Of a DNA stretch of 64,000 bases, positions 1 to 11,016 are shown one piece after another; within the stretch, counting starts at the first letter, position 1; every line of letters begins with the position of its first letter. Source of the stretch: Ryuthela nishihirai (Eukaryota; Arthropoda; Arachnida; Araneae; Heptathelidae); assembly GCA_038380435.1 (NCBI GenBank), contig JAWZYU010000019.1, positions 16,579,801 through 16,643,800 on the forward strand, in the 5' to 3' direction. The notes below the pieces were generated by a model. That model saw only the letters and a program-made list of their open reading frames with translations. It had not been told where the DNA came from and did not search any database. The position numbers and the translations under genes are program-made.

Positions 1-1107
1 TGCTAATGATACTTCAAAACATGACTGATTCAGTTATATAGTTGAACGAACAGAGCTGATCTCAACTTTTCTATAGGAAGAGTTCATCATCTGATGCATA
101 GTTATATTTAGTTTGGTTAGGAATTGGTAAGACTGTTCTTTATAGATTGCAGGTTTGTTCACAAATATGATTGTGCCACTTATCAACTATTGTAAAAAGC
201 ATTATTTTATGTTTTGAATAGAGATAGTAAGGATTATATCCTAACTACATCCTACTTACATCTGTAACAATATAATCCTACTTACATCCTACTTACATAT
301 GTAACAATAGTAAAAAGGTATTTTGTTCTTCTGAAGGTTTATTTATATTACTAATATAGATTTATGTTAGTTGAGTTGAGTTTATAAATATTTTCATTCA
401 TATTTTTGTAATAAATTACATCATTTTAGAATTATAATTGTTGAATACTGTTTTTGAACTCACGCTCAGTTTACATCCATTTAATTCATAACAGTATTAT
501 AGGAATAACTTAAAATATTATTTTTAGCTATGTGCTCTGTGTAGAGTTAGAAGTGCCTTTCTGGCATAAAGCTACAAGAGCAGTCTTCTACTTTTGAACA
601 TAATGCATTCCTCAAAATATATCTAAAAGTCAAGCGACATGTTATAATGGCAGTTCCAGAGAGCTAAGAAAATTATCTATTCATGATAATTAGGGATTTT
701 ATATATATATATATTTTTCCCTTCTGATTGGTATTTAATGTATGCAGAATATTTTTAAACATTTAAAAGATACATTCAACATCAATATAATCAGTAAAAT
801 TAATCTTAAATACTACATTCTTACTTTAAGTATAAATCGTAATAATAGGACTTAAAATCCACTCCTCTCAACTTACTAGTGATGACATTTATTAGACAGA
901 AGAAATGCATTTTGATGGTTGGATGAAGGGCTTACTGATGGCAATCTGTGGGGGTTGAGCAGGGGATTGTGATGCAGTCTTAAATGATAAAGGCTCTTTC
1001 TGCCAACTTTGATGGTATCTCATCAGCTTTTTTCAATAATTTCTTAAGAGAGAGTTAAACATGTGGCTTCTTCTTAGTAAAGAAATCTATAGCAAGATGT
1101 AACTCTC
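1..1107. other. AT-rich stretch, no gene seen
   Basis: No reading frame with recognisable content on either strand. There is a short (TA)n run near 700-714. It is probably intron of the DOCK gene whose exon lies at 1830, because the rest of that gene must lie upstream. Confidence 0.5.
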
Positions 1108-1644
1108 TCAACATCTTTGCAGACACTGAACTGTTTTCTGTATTGTGGTCAAATTCTTAATAGTGTTTAAAAACTTCTCAAGGTAAATGAAGGCTTTATT
1201 GAGGTTCTTCACATTAAAAAACCTAAATAGAGACTGAATGATTTCGTTGTCATCTTGGTGTTCAAGTGGTGCCTTATTTGCCTCTTGCATGTTAATCAGA
1301 TCCTCATTTGACATAGGCTCTGAATGAAATGCAATCAGTTCATTAACATCTTCATTGCTGACTTCAAGTTCAGCTGATTCATAAGCTGAATAACTTCCTT
1401 TGTGGCGACTTCAGAGGTTTTGAAACCTTCAGAATTGGTCACTAACTCTGGGCACAACTGCTTCCAGCAGCCATTCATCGTTGATTGTGACATGTTGATT
1501 GCGATGAGTCTCTGCATGACATGCAGTGACTTACAAAGTCTGTTCATTGGTTTGCCAATGTCTGAAAGTCAATTTAGGTATTACCTTACAATGTCCGAAA
1601 GAACAATTTATCTGAATGTCAAGTATCCAGATGTCGAGGACTGC
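1108..1644 (-). mobile_element. Tigger/pogo-type DNA transposon remnant
   Basis: The - strand encodes the C-terminal part of a Tigger-type (pogo superfamily, TIGD1-like) transposase: a WKQLCPEL motif, then the acidic tail with the SNEDL-type repeat (1108-1547). The reading frame shifts by one base near 1366, where a run in the LNLE-like segment has lost a base, so two frames (1335-1547 and 1108-1314) together make the tail. Upstream, at about 1556-1644, is a terminal-repeat-like segment starting CAGTCCTCGAC on the - strand. The N-terminal DNA-binding half and most of the DDE domain are absent between the end and the C-terminal part, so this is an internally deleted, inactive copy. I did not find the matching opposite end below 1108. 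It lies antisense in what is probably a DOCK intron. Confidence 0.7.
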
Positions 1645-1829
1645 TTATACTTTTAAGTTATATATAATGTTACAGACAATTTAATTTATATCAAACATAG
1701 CTTACCACTTCTTGCTAAGCATAAGTATGCATTTTAGAAAGCTCTAACTTAAACACTAATTTTAAGATTAAATCTTTTTTGTTAGAAGTAGTATATAATT
1801 TGTGTAAATATGTTGTCCTTTTATTACAG

Positions 1830-1979
1830 ATGTTGTGATGCTCTTCGTAAAAATAGGACATTGATAGGACCAGAACAAAGAGACTATCAAAAGGAGTTGG
1901 AACGTAATTACCACAGATTTACAGATCGACTCATGCCAATGATAAAACAGAGTGGTGGTCCAATGTCAAGACTATTCAG
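1830..1979 (+). CDS. DOCK7: Exon of a DOCK-family Rho GEF (DOCK6/7/8-like, DHR-2 C-terminus)
   Basis: The translation contains [20 protein letters not shown] followed by LERNYHRF and a DRLMPMI-type ending. This matches the conserved C-terminal end of the DHR-2 (DOCKER) domain in the DOCK-C subgroup (vertebrate DOCK6/7/8, fly Zir), which activates Rac/Cdc42 by nucleotide exchange. The segment has a good splice acceptor (pyrimidine stretch ending ttattacag, AG at 1828-1829) and a donor GT at 1980-1981 after cag. The 150-bp exon starts and ends in the same phase, and the frame stays open to 2118 if the donor is not used. No further exon is recognisable downstream; the usual last residues after the INRK-type motif are not seen, so the C-terminal exon is missing, diverged, or this is the last exon. 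Family assignment is from recalled motifs; the exact paralogue is uncertain. Confidence 0.72.
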
Positions 1980-3031
1980 GTTTATTTCATATTTCACATT
2001 CTGTTTTATTTATTCAGGTTACATTGAGCAGAATCTTATGCAACTTCAGAGCCAATTTGGGCATTGCACTTATGCTTGGCTTCATGTTTATGACAAAATG
2101 CATCTAGACTGTTTATAAAAAGGATTGAAATAGGCCTAGAGTGTAAGGAGCCAAGTAGGAGTAAAATTTGTGCTTAGTGTACCTTGTGTAGCTTATGCAG
2201 AAAATTTTAAATTTCTGATATCTAATGCGTATATATGTAAATATTAAGTAATATATATCTGTTATTTGAATTTCATTCTTCTATAATATTAAGTAATTTT
2301 ATGCATTTACCATACAAGCTTTAATCTTTGAATGCTTTAAGTGTGCTTTACCTATTAAGCCCTTTTATATTCAAGGTGTTTAATTTACAAATGTCTCACA
2401 ATCATCATTTTATCAATCATCATTATGTCTAGAATTTTAAACAGTTGCCTCCAAACTTTTGTTACACTTGTAACTATAAACAGCATACAATTTCTTCACT
2501 GCTAATGAAAACAACTCATATAATCAAAAATATGATAATTTTTATGGTGCTATTGTGTATAGTGTACAATATCTACATAAGCTCTAACTTTGAAAAAGTA
2601 AATAGTTAAAAATACTAAAGTACATAATTTTTTGTAAATATGTGCTATTCATAATTTATTTAATATGCATTTTAATGTGATACTTGAATGTTTGTCATTT
2701 TGTTATCCAAAACTTCCATATTCACAACATAAATTTGTTACATATTTCTCATTAGTCATCACAGTAATAGTTGTCCAATTTTTTTTTGTGCATTTCAAAA
2801 ATATTAAATTTGTACACCATCCCTTAATTAATATGATAAGGAAATTGCAGCCAGTTTCATTTTACACTATGATAGACATAGTTTTACATGATACAGATTT
2901 AATTTTGTTTCGTTTTTCTTATATGTACATGTATAATACATGTAATGAAGTAGCAGTGACATAATGTCAAGGGAGACTATTAGACTAGTCTCCCCAAACT
3001 AAATTGACTATAAGTTAAGTTTAACCAAAGT
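1980..3031. other. DOCK intron or 3' UTR, no further gene
   Basis: AT-rich sequence. The DOCK frame continues to a stop at 2118, with a second acceptor-like site at about 2016-2017 that would leave an implausibly short intron. A small perfect hairpin (9-bp arms GGGAGACTA / TAGTCTCCC) sits at 2971-2994. Nothing else supports a gene. Confidence 0.45.
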
Positions 3032-3224
3032 GTAATAATATTGATTAAAATTCAATTCACAATAACACTGTAAATAAATGCATGTCAATTGTATATAAAT
3101 AAAAGCATCCACTGATCACAATAATACCTATAAAAATTTATATTTCTAAATTTTAAGAAATAAAATGTAAAATCATTTACAAATAGTATTATTGTGAATT
3201 AAATTTTAATCAATTAAAATTTAC
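3032..3224. repeat. MITE-like inverted repeat
   Basis: Arms at 3032-3075 and 3175-3224 are imperfect reverse complements over about 45 bp, including a TTGATTAAAATT-type core with only scattered mismatches, separated by about 100 bp of AT-rich DNA. Size and structure fit a short non-autonomous DNA element; no target duplication was identified with confidence. Confidence 0.55.
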
Positions 3225-3260
3225 TAAATGTTTTTAGTTGATAACATTTACTTTTAAGAA

Positions 3261-3557
3261 TTATAGATAAATTGATAATCCTGTATTAAAAATCATCATC
3301 GGCAATAAATTATATTTATATCCGTTTGCTAAAATTAGATTCTTGCCACTATAATGTAATCCGTCTTGTGAAACAGTGATTAAAATAGAACTTGTTTTGA
3401 ATCTGGCAGCAGGATCTGACTTCTCTACACTGAATTCTTTCAGTCTAGTAAAAGCCCTATTTAGTGCATTTCCAGCAGCAAATTTTACTTTGTAGATTAT
3501 TTTATAGACCAAATATAACTGCTTCATATTTTTAATTTTCATATTAATGTTAATCAA
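3261..3557 (-). CDS. Unrecognised possible exon or gene fragment
   Basis: The - strand frame of 98 residues contains a stretch, AAGNALNRAFTRLKEF, then a VEKSDPAARF and ILITVSQDGLHY segment, with more normal amino-acid composition than the surrounding AT-rich DNA. The pattern of a helix followed by a beta strand with VSxDGL faintly recalls PTB-type domains, but I do not recognise a family. There is no convincing splice acceptor, and the frame ends are AT-rich junk. It could be a true exon, a gene fragment carried by a transposon, or chance. Confidence 0.25.
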   Translation of the reverse strand: MININMKIKNMKQLYLVYKIIYKVKFAAGNALNRAFTRLKEFSVEKSDPAARFKTSSILITVSQDGLHYSGKNLILANGYKYNLLPMMIFNTGLSIYL

Positions 3558-3899
3558 GGTGAATTATTGCATTTATGAATTAGTAGAAATAAAACATACA
3601 AAACAATGTTCCATTATGTTTATTATTATTACTACTGCTGAACTGAAATTTATGATAATATGCACAAATCAAACTTTCAATATATGTTTTATTTATATAA
3701 GATTTTCTTTGATGTACTCCAGTTTACCACAAGTTGTTGGTCTCAGTTTACACTCTGGTTTCCTGGAACCTGTCTACCATGTAAATTCAGGGATGAATGT
3801 AATTTAGGACTTTATTTGCATTTTTTAAATATTTTGCAAAATCTTAGTGTAACTTGTTTAGGAACTACTGGTCTCTAAATATATAATAAATCAATTATA
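3558..3899. other. AT-rich spacer
   Basis: No supported coding, RNA or repeat feature. Confidence 0.4.
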
Positions 3900-3901
3900 T
3901 A

Positions 3902-5099
3902 GACCAAAGAGCCAAAACATTATGACCAAATGCCTAATATGATGTTGGTCCTCCATGTGCCCACAAAACAACTCTTAGCCAGCAAGGCATGGATGCTGCA
4001 AGATTTCTAAAGGTGTCTTTGTATCTGGTACCAACACATTACCAGCAGATCCTTTAACTCTTGTAAGTTATGTGGTTGAGCTGCTGCAGATCTGCTATGC
4101 TGTTCCAACACAAACCACAGTGCTTGATTAGATTGATGTCTGGGGAATTTGGATGCCAGGGGCAATACCTGGAAGTCTTCCTCAAGTTCTGCGAACCATT
4201 CTTGAACAATCTAGGCAGTGTGGCATGGCGCATTATCCTGCTGAAAGAAGGCAATACTATAGGGGTATACCATTACCATCAAAGTATGTACCTGGTCTAC
4301 AATGATGTTTAGGTAGGTTGTAAACATCATAGTGTCCTGCACATGAATGACTGAACCCAGGGTTTCCCAGCAGAACATTGCCCAAAGCATTACACTTCCT
4401 CCACTGGCTTGTTTTCATCCCACGGTGCATTCTGGTGACAACATTTCCCCAGGTAAATGATGCACATGTACTCAGCTGTCCACATGGCACAACAGGAAAC
4501 AAGATTCGTCGGACCAGACGACTTTCTTCCAATCATTCAAGGTTCAGGTTTTATGCTCGCATGCCCATTGTAGGCACTTTCAATGGTGAATCGAGGTTAA
4601 CATGGGCACTCCGAGCAGCCTGCAACTATGAACCCCATTTTCAGCAGGGTGTGATGTACCGTGTGTTGTGACACATTACTCCTTGTCACCAGCATTCAAA
4701 TTATGGGCACGTTGCATCACACTATCCCTTCTGTTTGCTTGTACCATGCGGGATAGCCTTCACTGACCTCCAGCATTGATGAGCCGTGATCAGCCCACAT
4801 GTTGCAGCAGATTGTGGTTTTTCCCTCCTCTGATCACTTTTTGAAAGTAGTAACCATGGTTGACTGTGAGCATTCCACAAGCTTTGCCATCTTGGAAATG
4901 CTCTGACCCAGTTGTCTTGCCATTACAATTTGCCTTTGTCAAACTCACTTAAGTCTGCTGCCTTTCCCATCTGAAGAACAAACACTGATTAACAGGTGTT
5001 ATTTATACCATTTCATGACCTTCACATGCACCGTTGTTTACCTGAAATTTCTTCAATTTGTATAAAGACATGCTGGTCATAATGTTTTGCTCTTCAATG
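3902..5099 (-). mobile_element. Tc1-like element, complete ends
   Basis: Terminal inverted repeats are visible: AAGAGC(C)AAAACATTATGACC close to 3908 and its reverse complement ending at 5099, each bounded by TA (3900-3901 and 5100-5101), the Tc1/mariner target duplication. Length about 1.2 kb is normal for the superfamily. The transposase runs on the - strand and is decayed (see 4054-4532). The RTE LINE tail begins a few bases beyond the right end. Confidence 0.85.
4054..4532 (-). pseudogene. Broken Tc1-like transposase
   Basis: The - strand translation shows PNSPDINLIKHCGLCW, corresponding to the PNSPDLNPIEHLW block that holds the last catalytic Glu of the DDE/D domain, here Lys. In another frame the FSRIMRHATL region is the shifted DNAPCHTA block with the second catalytic Asp. 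The segment 4257-4532 carries the middle of the domain in a different frame. Several frameshifts and the E-to-K change make it inactive. Confidence 0.75.
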
Positions 5100-5106
5100 T
5101 ATATAT

Positions 5107-8100
5107 GAACATCATCATCATCATCATCCTCAAGCAGCCATGAGCTACGGAGGTCCAACCAGACCATGCAATTTAGTTCTCCAAGCAAGTCTATCCTGAG
5201 CTACATCTACTGCATCAGGCCACTGCACACCAATTCTAACAAGGTCCTGTTTGACATTGTCTGCCCACCGCATCCTAGGTCTCCCCCTCCTTCTGAGGCC
5301 TCCAGTCACACTGTTCATAACCCTATTCGCCAATCTATAATTATCCATACGGGCAACATGGCCAAACCAGCGGAGTCTCTCTCTGCACAATATGCTGCTT
5401 AAAGGAGGTTGCAGACTCCTTTGCCTAACCTCATCATTAGTTACAAAGTTAAACCACCTAATGCCCAAGATACTGCGTAAGCATCTGGAATCAAAAGCAT
5501 CTAGTTTCCTGTTATCTTGTTTACAAAGTGTCCAAGTTTCACTACCATAACTAACCCTAGAAAGAACCAAACTATTATACAGTCTAATTTTAGTCTTTAG
5601 GTGTATATGCCTATTTCTCCACACTCTCCATAGATTCTTAAAAGTCCCGGCAGCAATCCCTATTCGTCTGTTAATCTCATGCCACACATCACCATTATCT
5701 GTTACATAGCTCCCAAGATAATTAAACTGTGACACCTGCTCAAGACTGCAACCATTCAGATTAACTGAATCACAGCCTGCCTGACCAATTTTCATCACTT
5801 TAGTTTTCTCTCTGTTTATAACCAAACCTACTCTACTACCAGTCTCATCAACAGCTCGAATGAAAGAGTTCATCTCATCAACATCATTTGCCAAAAGGGC
5901 TAAATCATCAGCATAATCTAAATCAGAAATTTTCGTATCTCCAGTCCATTTAAGGCCAAAATCTTTCCCTTGAAGTGAATTTCGCATAACATAATCAATA
6001 ACCAAGCTAAAGAGAAAAGGAGACAAAATGCACCCTTGTCGAACACCAGAAGTAATGCTAAACCAATTGCTACAAGCCTTACCAACTCTCACACACGACT
6101 CAGTGTTATTATAGAGAGCTTTCATTATGTTAACTAACTTGTCTGGTATACCATATGATTTCACAATCAACCACAAATTATGACGATCAACAGAGTCGAA
6201 GGCTTTTTTGAAATCAACAAAGCTAGCAACCAAAGGTTTCTGAAACTCTAAACATTTCTCAAGAATCTGCCTATGTGAAAATATCTGATCCACACATCCC
6301 CTACCAGTTCTGAATCCACATTGCTCATCACGCAATTGACTGTCAACCAGATTCTTAATTCTATTAAGCACAATCATGGAAAGAACTTTACCTGGAACAG
6401 AGAGTAGGCTAATACCCCTATAGTTATCACAAGAACTGCGATCACCTTTTTTGAAAATAGGGATAACAATAGCTCTGGTAAAATCCTTAGGAACCATGCC
6501 TTTATCATAAAAGATATTCAGAATTTCAGTCATCCAAGTGGTAACCGAAACATTCCCAGCTCTAAGCATTTCCATAGTAATTTCATCTACCCCTGGGGAT
6601 TTATGAAGTTTAAGTTTAGAAATAGCCAAAATAACTTCAGATTGTGTTATAGGGCCAACATTAAAGCCACCAATGCATCTATCATCATTGCAAACAATGG
6701 GAATAGAACTAACCGCATTGTTTAGAATATCACTGAAATGCTCAGCCCACCTAGCCATGACAGAATCCTCACCTTCTATAACATTTCCTTGTTTATCCTT
6801 CAAGCCCTGTATACCTGTCCGTTTTCTACCACACAAAACATTAACTATCTGGTACAGCTCTCTGCTGTTGTGCTGTCTAACTGCTTCCTCGGCTTTGTCA
6901 GCCAAACCATCAAGCCAAAGATTCTTATCAGCAGCTAACTGATCTTTTACATGTTTATTAAGTTCTCTGTAATGCTTTCTATTAGGACTAATAGGGTATT
7001 GATTAAGGACATTCCTGCAGTTCTTTCTTTCCGAAATAAGCTCAAGTGCCTTATCACTCAGATAATTCTGTCTCTTCTGCTCCTTTTTTCCTAAAAGAGT
7101 ACTGTTAGTGTCCAAAAAAGCCTGTTTAAAATGATCCCATTCTTCCTCAACTTCAGTAGTAAGCATACCATGACTGTCATAATGACTAAGTTACCTATCA
7201 TGGTAAGCTTTGGCTATAACTGGGTCTTTCAGAGCTTCAGTATTAAAAGCAAATTTTTTAACCCTAGCAAAACACTTTTTAAGTTTAAGTTGCAAGACAC
7301 TTTTAACAAGGTAATGGTCAGATCCAATTTCAGCTCCCCTATATGCCCTGGTATTTCTAACAGAACTAGCCCATTTGCTGTTAATTAATATATAATCAAT
7401 CATATTCCTATGCAGCCCATCAGGTGAAACCCATGTGTACTTATGTATGTCGCGGTGTTTGTAATATGTGTTAGTTATTCTGAAACCATTGAGTTTACTT
7501 ACCTGCAGGAGACGTTGCCCATTGCCATTGCAGCTACCAATACCAAAAGGGCCAATCACCCCTCCCCAAAGGTCAGAGTCAGTAGCAACTTTGGCATTGA
7601 AGTCACCAAGAACAAGGTCTGTCAAGAAATTTCCTTTCTTGACAGAATTCAAAATATCCTGAAGTTGTTCATAAAACCTATCCTTCTCATCCTCATCGGC
7701 ATCCTCAGTGGGGGCAAAACAGCAGATAACATTCAGGTCTTTAATGCTTGTCTGAAATTTTGCTGTAAGAAACCTTTCATTAATGCACTCATATCCTAGA
7801 AGAGCATCACTAGCGTGTCTGCTGAGAAGCAGACCCACGCCTTGGTGATGCTTATTGTCGTCCCTCCCTGAAAAGAGAAATTTAAGATTATTTTTAAGAA
7901 TCTAACCTTTATCTGTCCATCTGGTCTCTTGCAAGCCGAGAATATCTAAATTATAATGGTGGAATTCTTGTGTGAGGACATCAAGAGAAAAAGCTCTGTG
8001 CAGAGTCCTCACATTCCAACTACCTATGGAGAGAAAATGGTTAGTGGGATGTTTAAAGAAACTATGTTTATTGAGAGAGGGAATGCCGACAATATCAAAC

Positions 8101-8560
8101 AGCCCCCTAATCGCAGACATGGGGCAAAGACCCGTTCCCCCCACCACTAAAGGCTGAAGCCATCTGCACTGGAAGACTTCCTCCAATGTAGAATTTGACG
8201 ATGCCAATAGAAGCAAAGAGTTCAGGTGCCTGTGATGACCTCTGCTCAGGATTATCCACCAGCTGATAAACATATCCTGTGAATCTATTCACTTGGGGCT
8301 GTCAACCCACAAACAAACAGAAAACACAGCGGAAGATTTTCGCTCCACAGAAGCCCACCAGTGCAGCAAAATCAGGATCCATAATCAAACTCAGAGCCAT
8401 ATATCTGTCCAGTCCAGTGGGTTTATATGGTCAGCACCAGGACCCTGTGTGGTTGACCACTCCTCAGATGGGGGAAAAAATCTATGTCATTCAAATGCTA
8501 CATTCCTTGGTTGTACATCAGTTATATGCTTCTTTCTTTTACATTGTTATTTCTTTTACA
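5107..8560 (-). mobile_element. RTE-clade LINE, nearly full length
   Basis: The 3' end is a (GAT)n tail on the - strand (plus 5111-5127), preceded by GCTGCTTGAGG. Short simple-sequence tails are typical of RTE-type LINEs. The single ORF (endonuclease plus reverse transcriptase) runs from about 8273 to 5145. The 5' boundary is not defined by the sequence and may lie between 8300 and 8600. Other fragments of the same family occur at 24504-25286 and 30285-31825. Confidence 0.85.
5145..8273 (-). pseudogene. RTE LINE endonuclease/reverse transcriptase with two stops
   Basis: One frame throughout, interrupted only by stops at 7902 and 7191-7193. The first part contains the apurinic-type endonuclease motifs WNVRTL, LQETRW, GDFNAKV, MIDYIL and GSDHYLV. 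The last 673 residues are open: reverse transcriptase with FVDFKKAFDSV (about residues 316-326), RQGCILSP (376-383) and the YADD active site (418-421), then a C-terminal region with YGSETWTL, RLRWFGHVARM and GRPRMRWAD. The stop at 7191 is a Leu codon turned to stop: the related copy at 30.8 kb reads through here with LLSHYD. Because only two stops are present in over 1,000 codons, the copy is fairly young. The product would nick DNA and prime cDNA synthesis at the target. Confidence 0.88.
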
Positions 8561-8599
8561 TTGTATTTTCTTTACATTGTTAGATCATGTTGTATAGAT

Positions 8600-8919
8600 T
8601 GAACCAACGAAAAAACTAGCTGGCATTATTAACCATCCAGTTGAAATAGCTGCTAAGCTGACTGATAACTTTTTCGGGCTTTTTAACATGCTAATAGCAT
8701 ATCTATTGCAGTTGAATCATTTAGTAAAATACCTACCCTTGATAACATGCTGAATCTTTTGGTTACACACTAGTACTAGTTTATATATATGTTAACATTT
8801 TTTAAATTTAGGAAAATACTCAAGACTTTTTTTGCCATTGCTGAGGTGTAGTCAACTTTATATAATCCCAGTTCTGATCTACTGCTTGATTGTATTCTGG
8901 AATCGATTATTAAACAGTG
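8600..8919. other. Spacer between RTE LINE and LTR element
   Basis: AT-rich, no supported gene. The last four bases before the LTR (8920-8923, ATGT) are the target duplication of the LTR element. Confidence 0.5.
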
Positions 8920-8923
8920 ATGT

Positions 8924-9735
8924 TGTAACACTCCACAGATTATTAATTTTTCAAATTGGACCTTTTGTCTGATCCAAATTTATTCAAAATTCCAAATAGC
9001 TTTGTTGGGCGCCAGGCAATTTTAACTTGCCAAATAAAATTGAAATAGGATTCGTTAGGTATTTGTCTGGCGTTACTTATCGAGTAAAAATTCGAAAAGG
9101 ATTGTCAAGTTTAATTAAAGTTTAAATATAATAAAAAATCAATTTACATTGCTCAAGAGAAAAATAGCAAAAATTTAAAAGTTTTTAAAACAAACAAAGT
9201 CTATTTCCAAAAAATTCAGACTCACCATCAGTGGAAGAATACAAAAGTTGGAGTATTAACAATTCAGGTCTATCTAAATTTCTACTAACAAATCCTTCTA
9301 ACTATACAACACATACTGATTCAACATATTTCATCTCCTCCTAACAATCTACTAACAATTCCAATTCTCTACTAACTCTTTCTACTAATTCTACATATCT
9401 ACTGACTTTAACAGCACTCGCTCTACTAGCTAACACTGTGATCTAATGTCGCTTAGTTATAACATGCTGCATACAAATCCGGCACGTGTCTGTTGCACAC
9501 TGTGAAAACATTTGCATAATCTGACAATCACGCTAGCTAGGGTCATGTCCTACACACGCACATTAATGGCTGCCAATCAAAAGCCAGGAGTTGTGCATGC
9601 TCAACTCCTACAGCTCAGAAACGAGAATTGCAATCAGTCCAAAAAATGAAATAATAATCCCCAAAATAATATATATAATGTAAACAAAGTAAAACTGGTT
9701 AAGGAAAAGTAAAAGTGAATGGGTGGACCATCACT
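8924..9735 (-). repeat. 3' LTR of the Ty3/gypsy element
   Basis: Starts TGTAACACTCC and ends CCATCAC(T) on the + strand. Compared with the other LTR it lacks the SINE and has a last-base change (A to T), so about 812 bp is the family length. The 5' end of the element in sense is to the right. Confidence 0.88.
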
Positions 9736-9752
9736 ACTCCCCCTCCCAAAGG
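9736..9752 (-). promoter_or_regulatory. Polypurine tract of the LTR element
   Basis: On the - strand a purine run (TTTGGGAGGGGGAGTA) lies directly upstream of the 3' LTR, where plus-strand priming is expected. Confidence 0.65.
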
Positions 9753-10192
9753 GAGTCAAAATTTGACCTAACAGATTTTGACGAGGAAATTTAGAATAAT
9801 AGGACGCTTGTCACATCCTTTACACATCTTTGAACATAAAATAAAGTAAAAGTATGCTCACTCAAATTTTGATAAGAAGTCTATTCTCACTTTCGACACA
9901 ATTTTCCATCACAACCAAAGATACCTCCTCCCTTTCTACCTAAAAATGTGTAAAGCTACCTAGTGTAATTACATACCAATGACTGTTGCAGTTAACTGCA
10001 TACTAGCATTATTGGACTACCTAGTATCACATTCTGATACAAACTTCAAAAGTTGCATACACCTGTACAAAAAGCTGGTTAATATTACTCCTGTCCTGCT
10101 TAACTTCTAAAAGGTTAAAGAAAAAAATTCAATTACATCAAACTCTGCTCTTTTAACAGAATATAATTACAGACATATCAAGTGGGATATAT
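9753..10192 (-). other. Non-coding 3' internal region of the LTR element
   Basis: AT-rich sequence between the polypurine tract and the inserted solo LTR; no frame with recognisable content. Confidence 0.45.
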
Positions 10193-11016
10193 TGTAATGC
10201 TCCAAAGATTTAAGTACTTTTAAAGTTTTGGACCTTTCATTTGATCCATTATTTATTCAAGCTCTGGATAACTTAATCGGGCACCAGGCAATAATAATAA
10301 TTTGCCAAATTAAAGTCGAAATTAGGGTTCTAATATATTACTTAAATAAAATAAATAAATAAATAAATACCCCCTCAAGCAGCTGCTTGCCACAGAGGTC
10401 TGACAGGAGCCTGCCAGTTTATATGCCATAGTAGGAGATCTGAGAGGATGGCAGGACCTCAGCAGAAAAGCGTCACATACATCCATGCCTAATCCGTTGC
10501 TCAAGAGAAAAAAACAGCAAAGATTCAAAAGTTTCTATAACAAACAAAATTTATTTCCAAAATTTCAAACTCACCAACATCAGATGAAAATGTGAACTAC
10601 TACTTCTACATCTCTAACTACTTCTACTACCAACTCTGTGACAACATGTCACCTAACTCCTCCATGACCGACTAACTCTGTGACAACTCTGTGCTTCCAA
10701 CTAACTCTGTGACCACATGTCACTGCTATATCGTGTGTTGTACAAAGGCCCGCACTTGTCATGTTGCACGCCGGGAAAGACATTTACACAAACTGGCGAT
10801 TGTGCAAGCTATGACACAAGAGAGGGCGTGTCCTTGAACATGCACACTTTAGCGGGTGACAATTGAAAGGTCAGAGTTGCACATTCACAACTCCTATGCT
10901 CTCGGAAACAAGTGCTGTGATGCCAAAAATAAAATTAAAATCTCAAAATGATAAATATAACGTAAATTAAGTAAAACTGGTTAAAGTAAAGTAAAGGTGA
11001 ATTAGGGGGCATCACA
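10193..11016 (-). repeat. Solo LTR of a related subfamily
   Basis: Begins TGTAATGCTCC and ends GGCATCACA, sharing terminal sequence and many internal blocks with the copy at 44155-44963 (for example the GCTCAAGAGAAAAA block at about 10498). It has no internal region and no clean 4-bp target duplication (ATAT versus GCAT), so it may have mutated or recombined. A SINE fragment splits it. Confidence 0.75.
10343..10496 (-). mobile_element. SINE-2 fragment (5' truncated)
   Basis: Reverse-complement copy of the tRNA-derived SINE seen whole at 58630: the TTTCTGCTGAGGTC core, GACCTCTGTGGCAAGCAGCT and an (ATTT)n tail are present; the tRNA head is missing. It sits inside the solo LTR, so is younger than it. 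Confidence 0.85.

Noticed and set aside
5102..5130. ATC microsatellite as an independent feature
   Set aside because: It is the (GAT)n tail of the RTE LINE read on the other strand.
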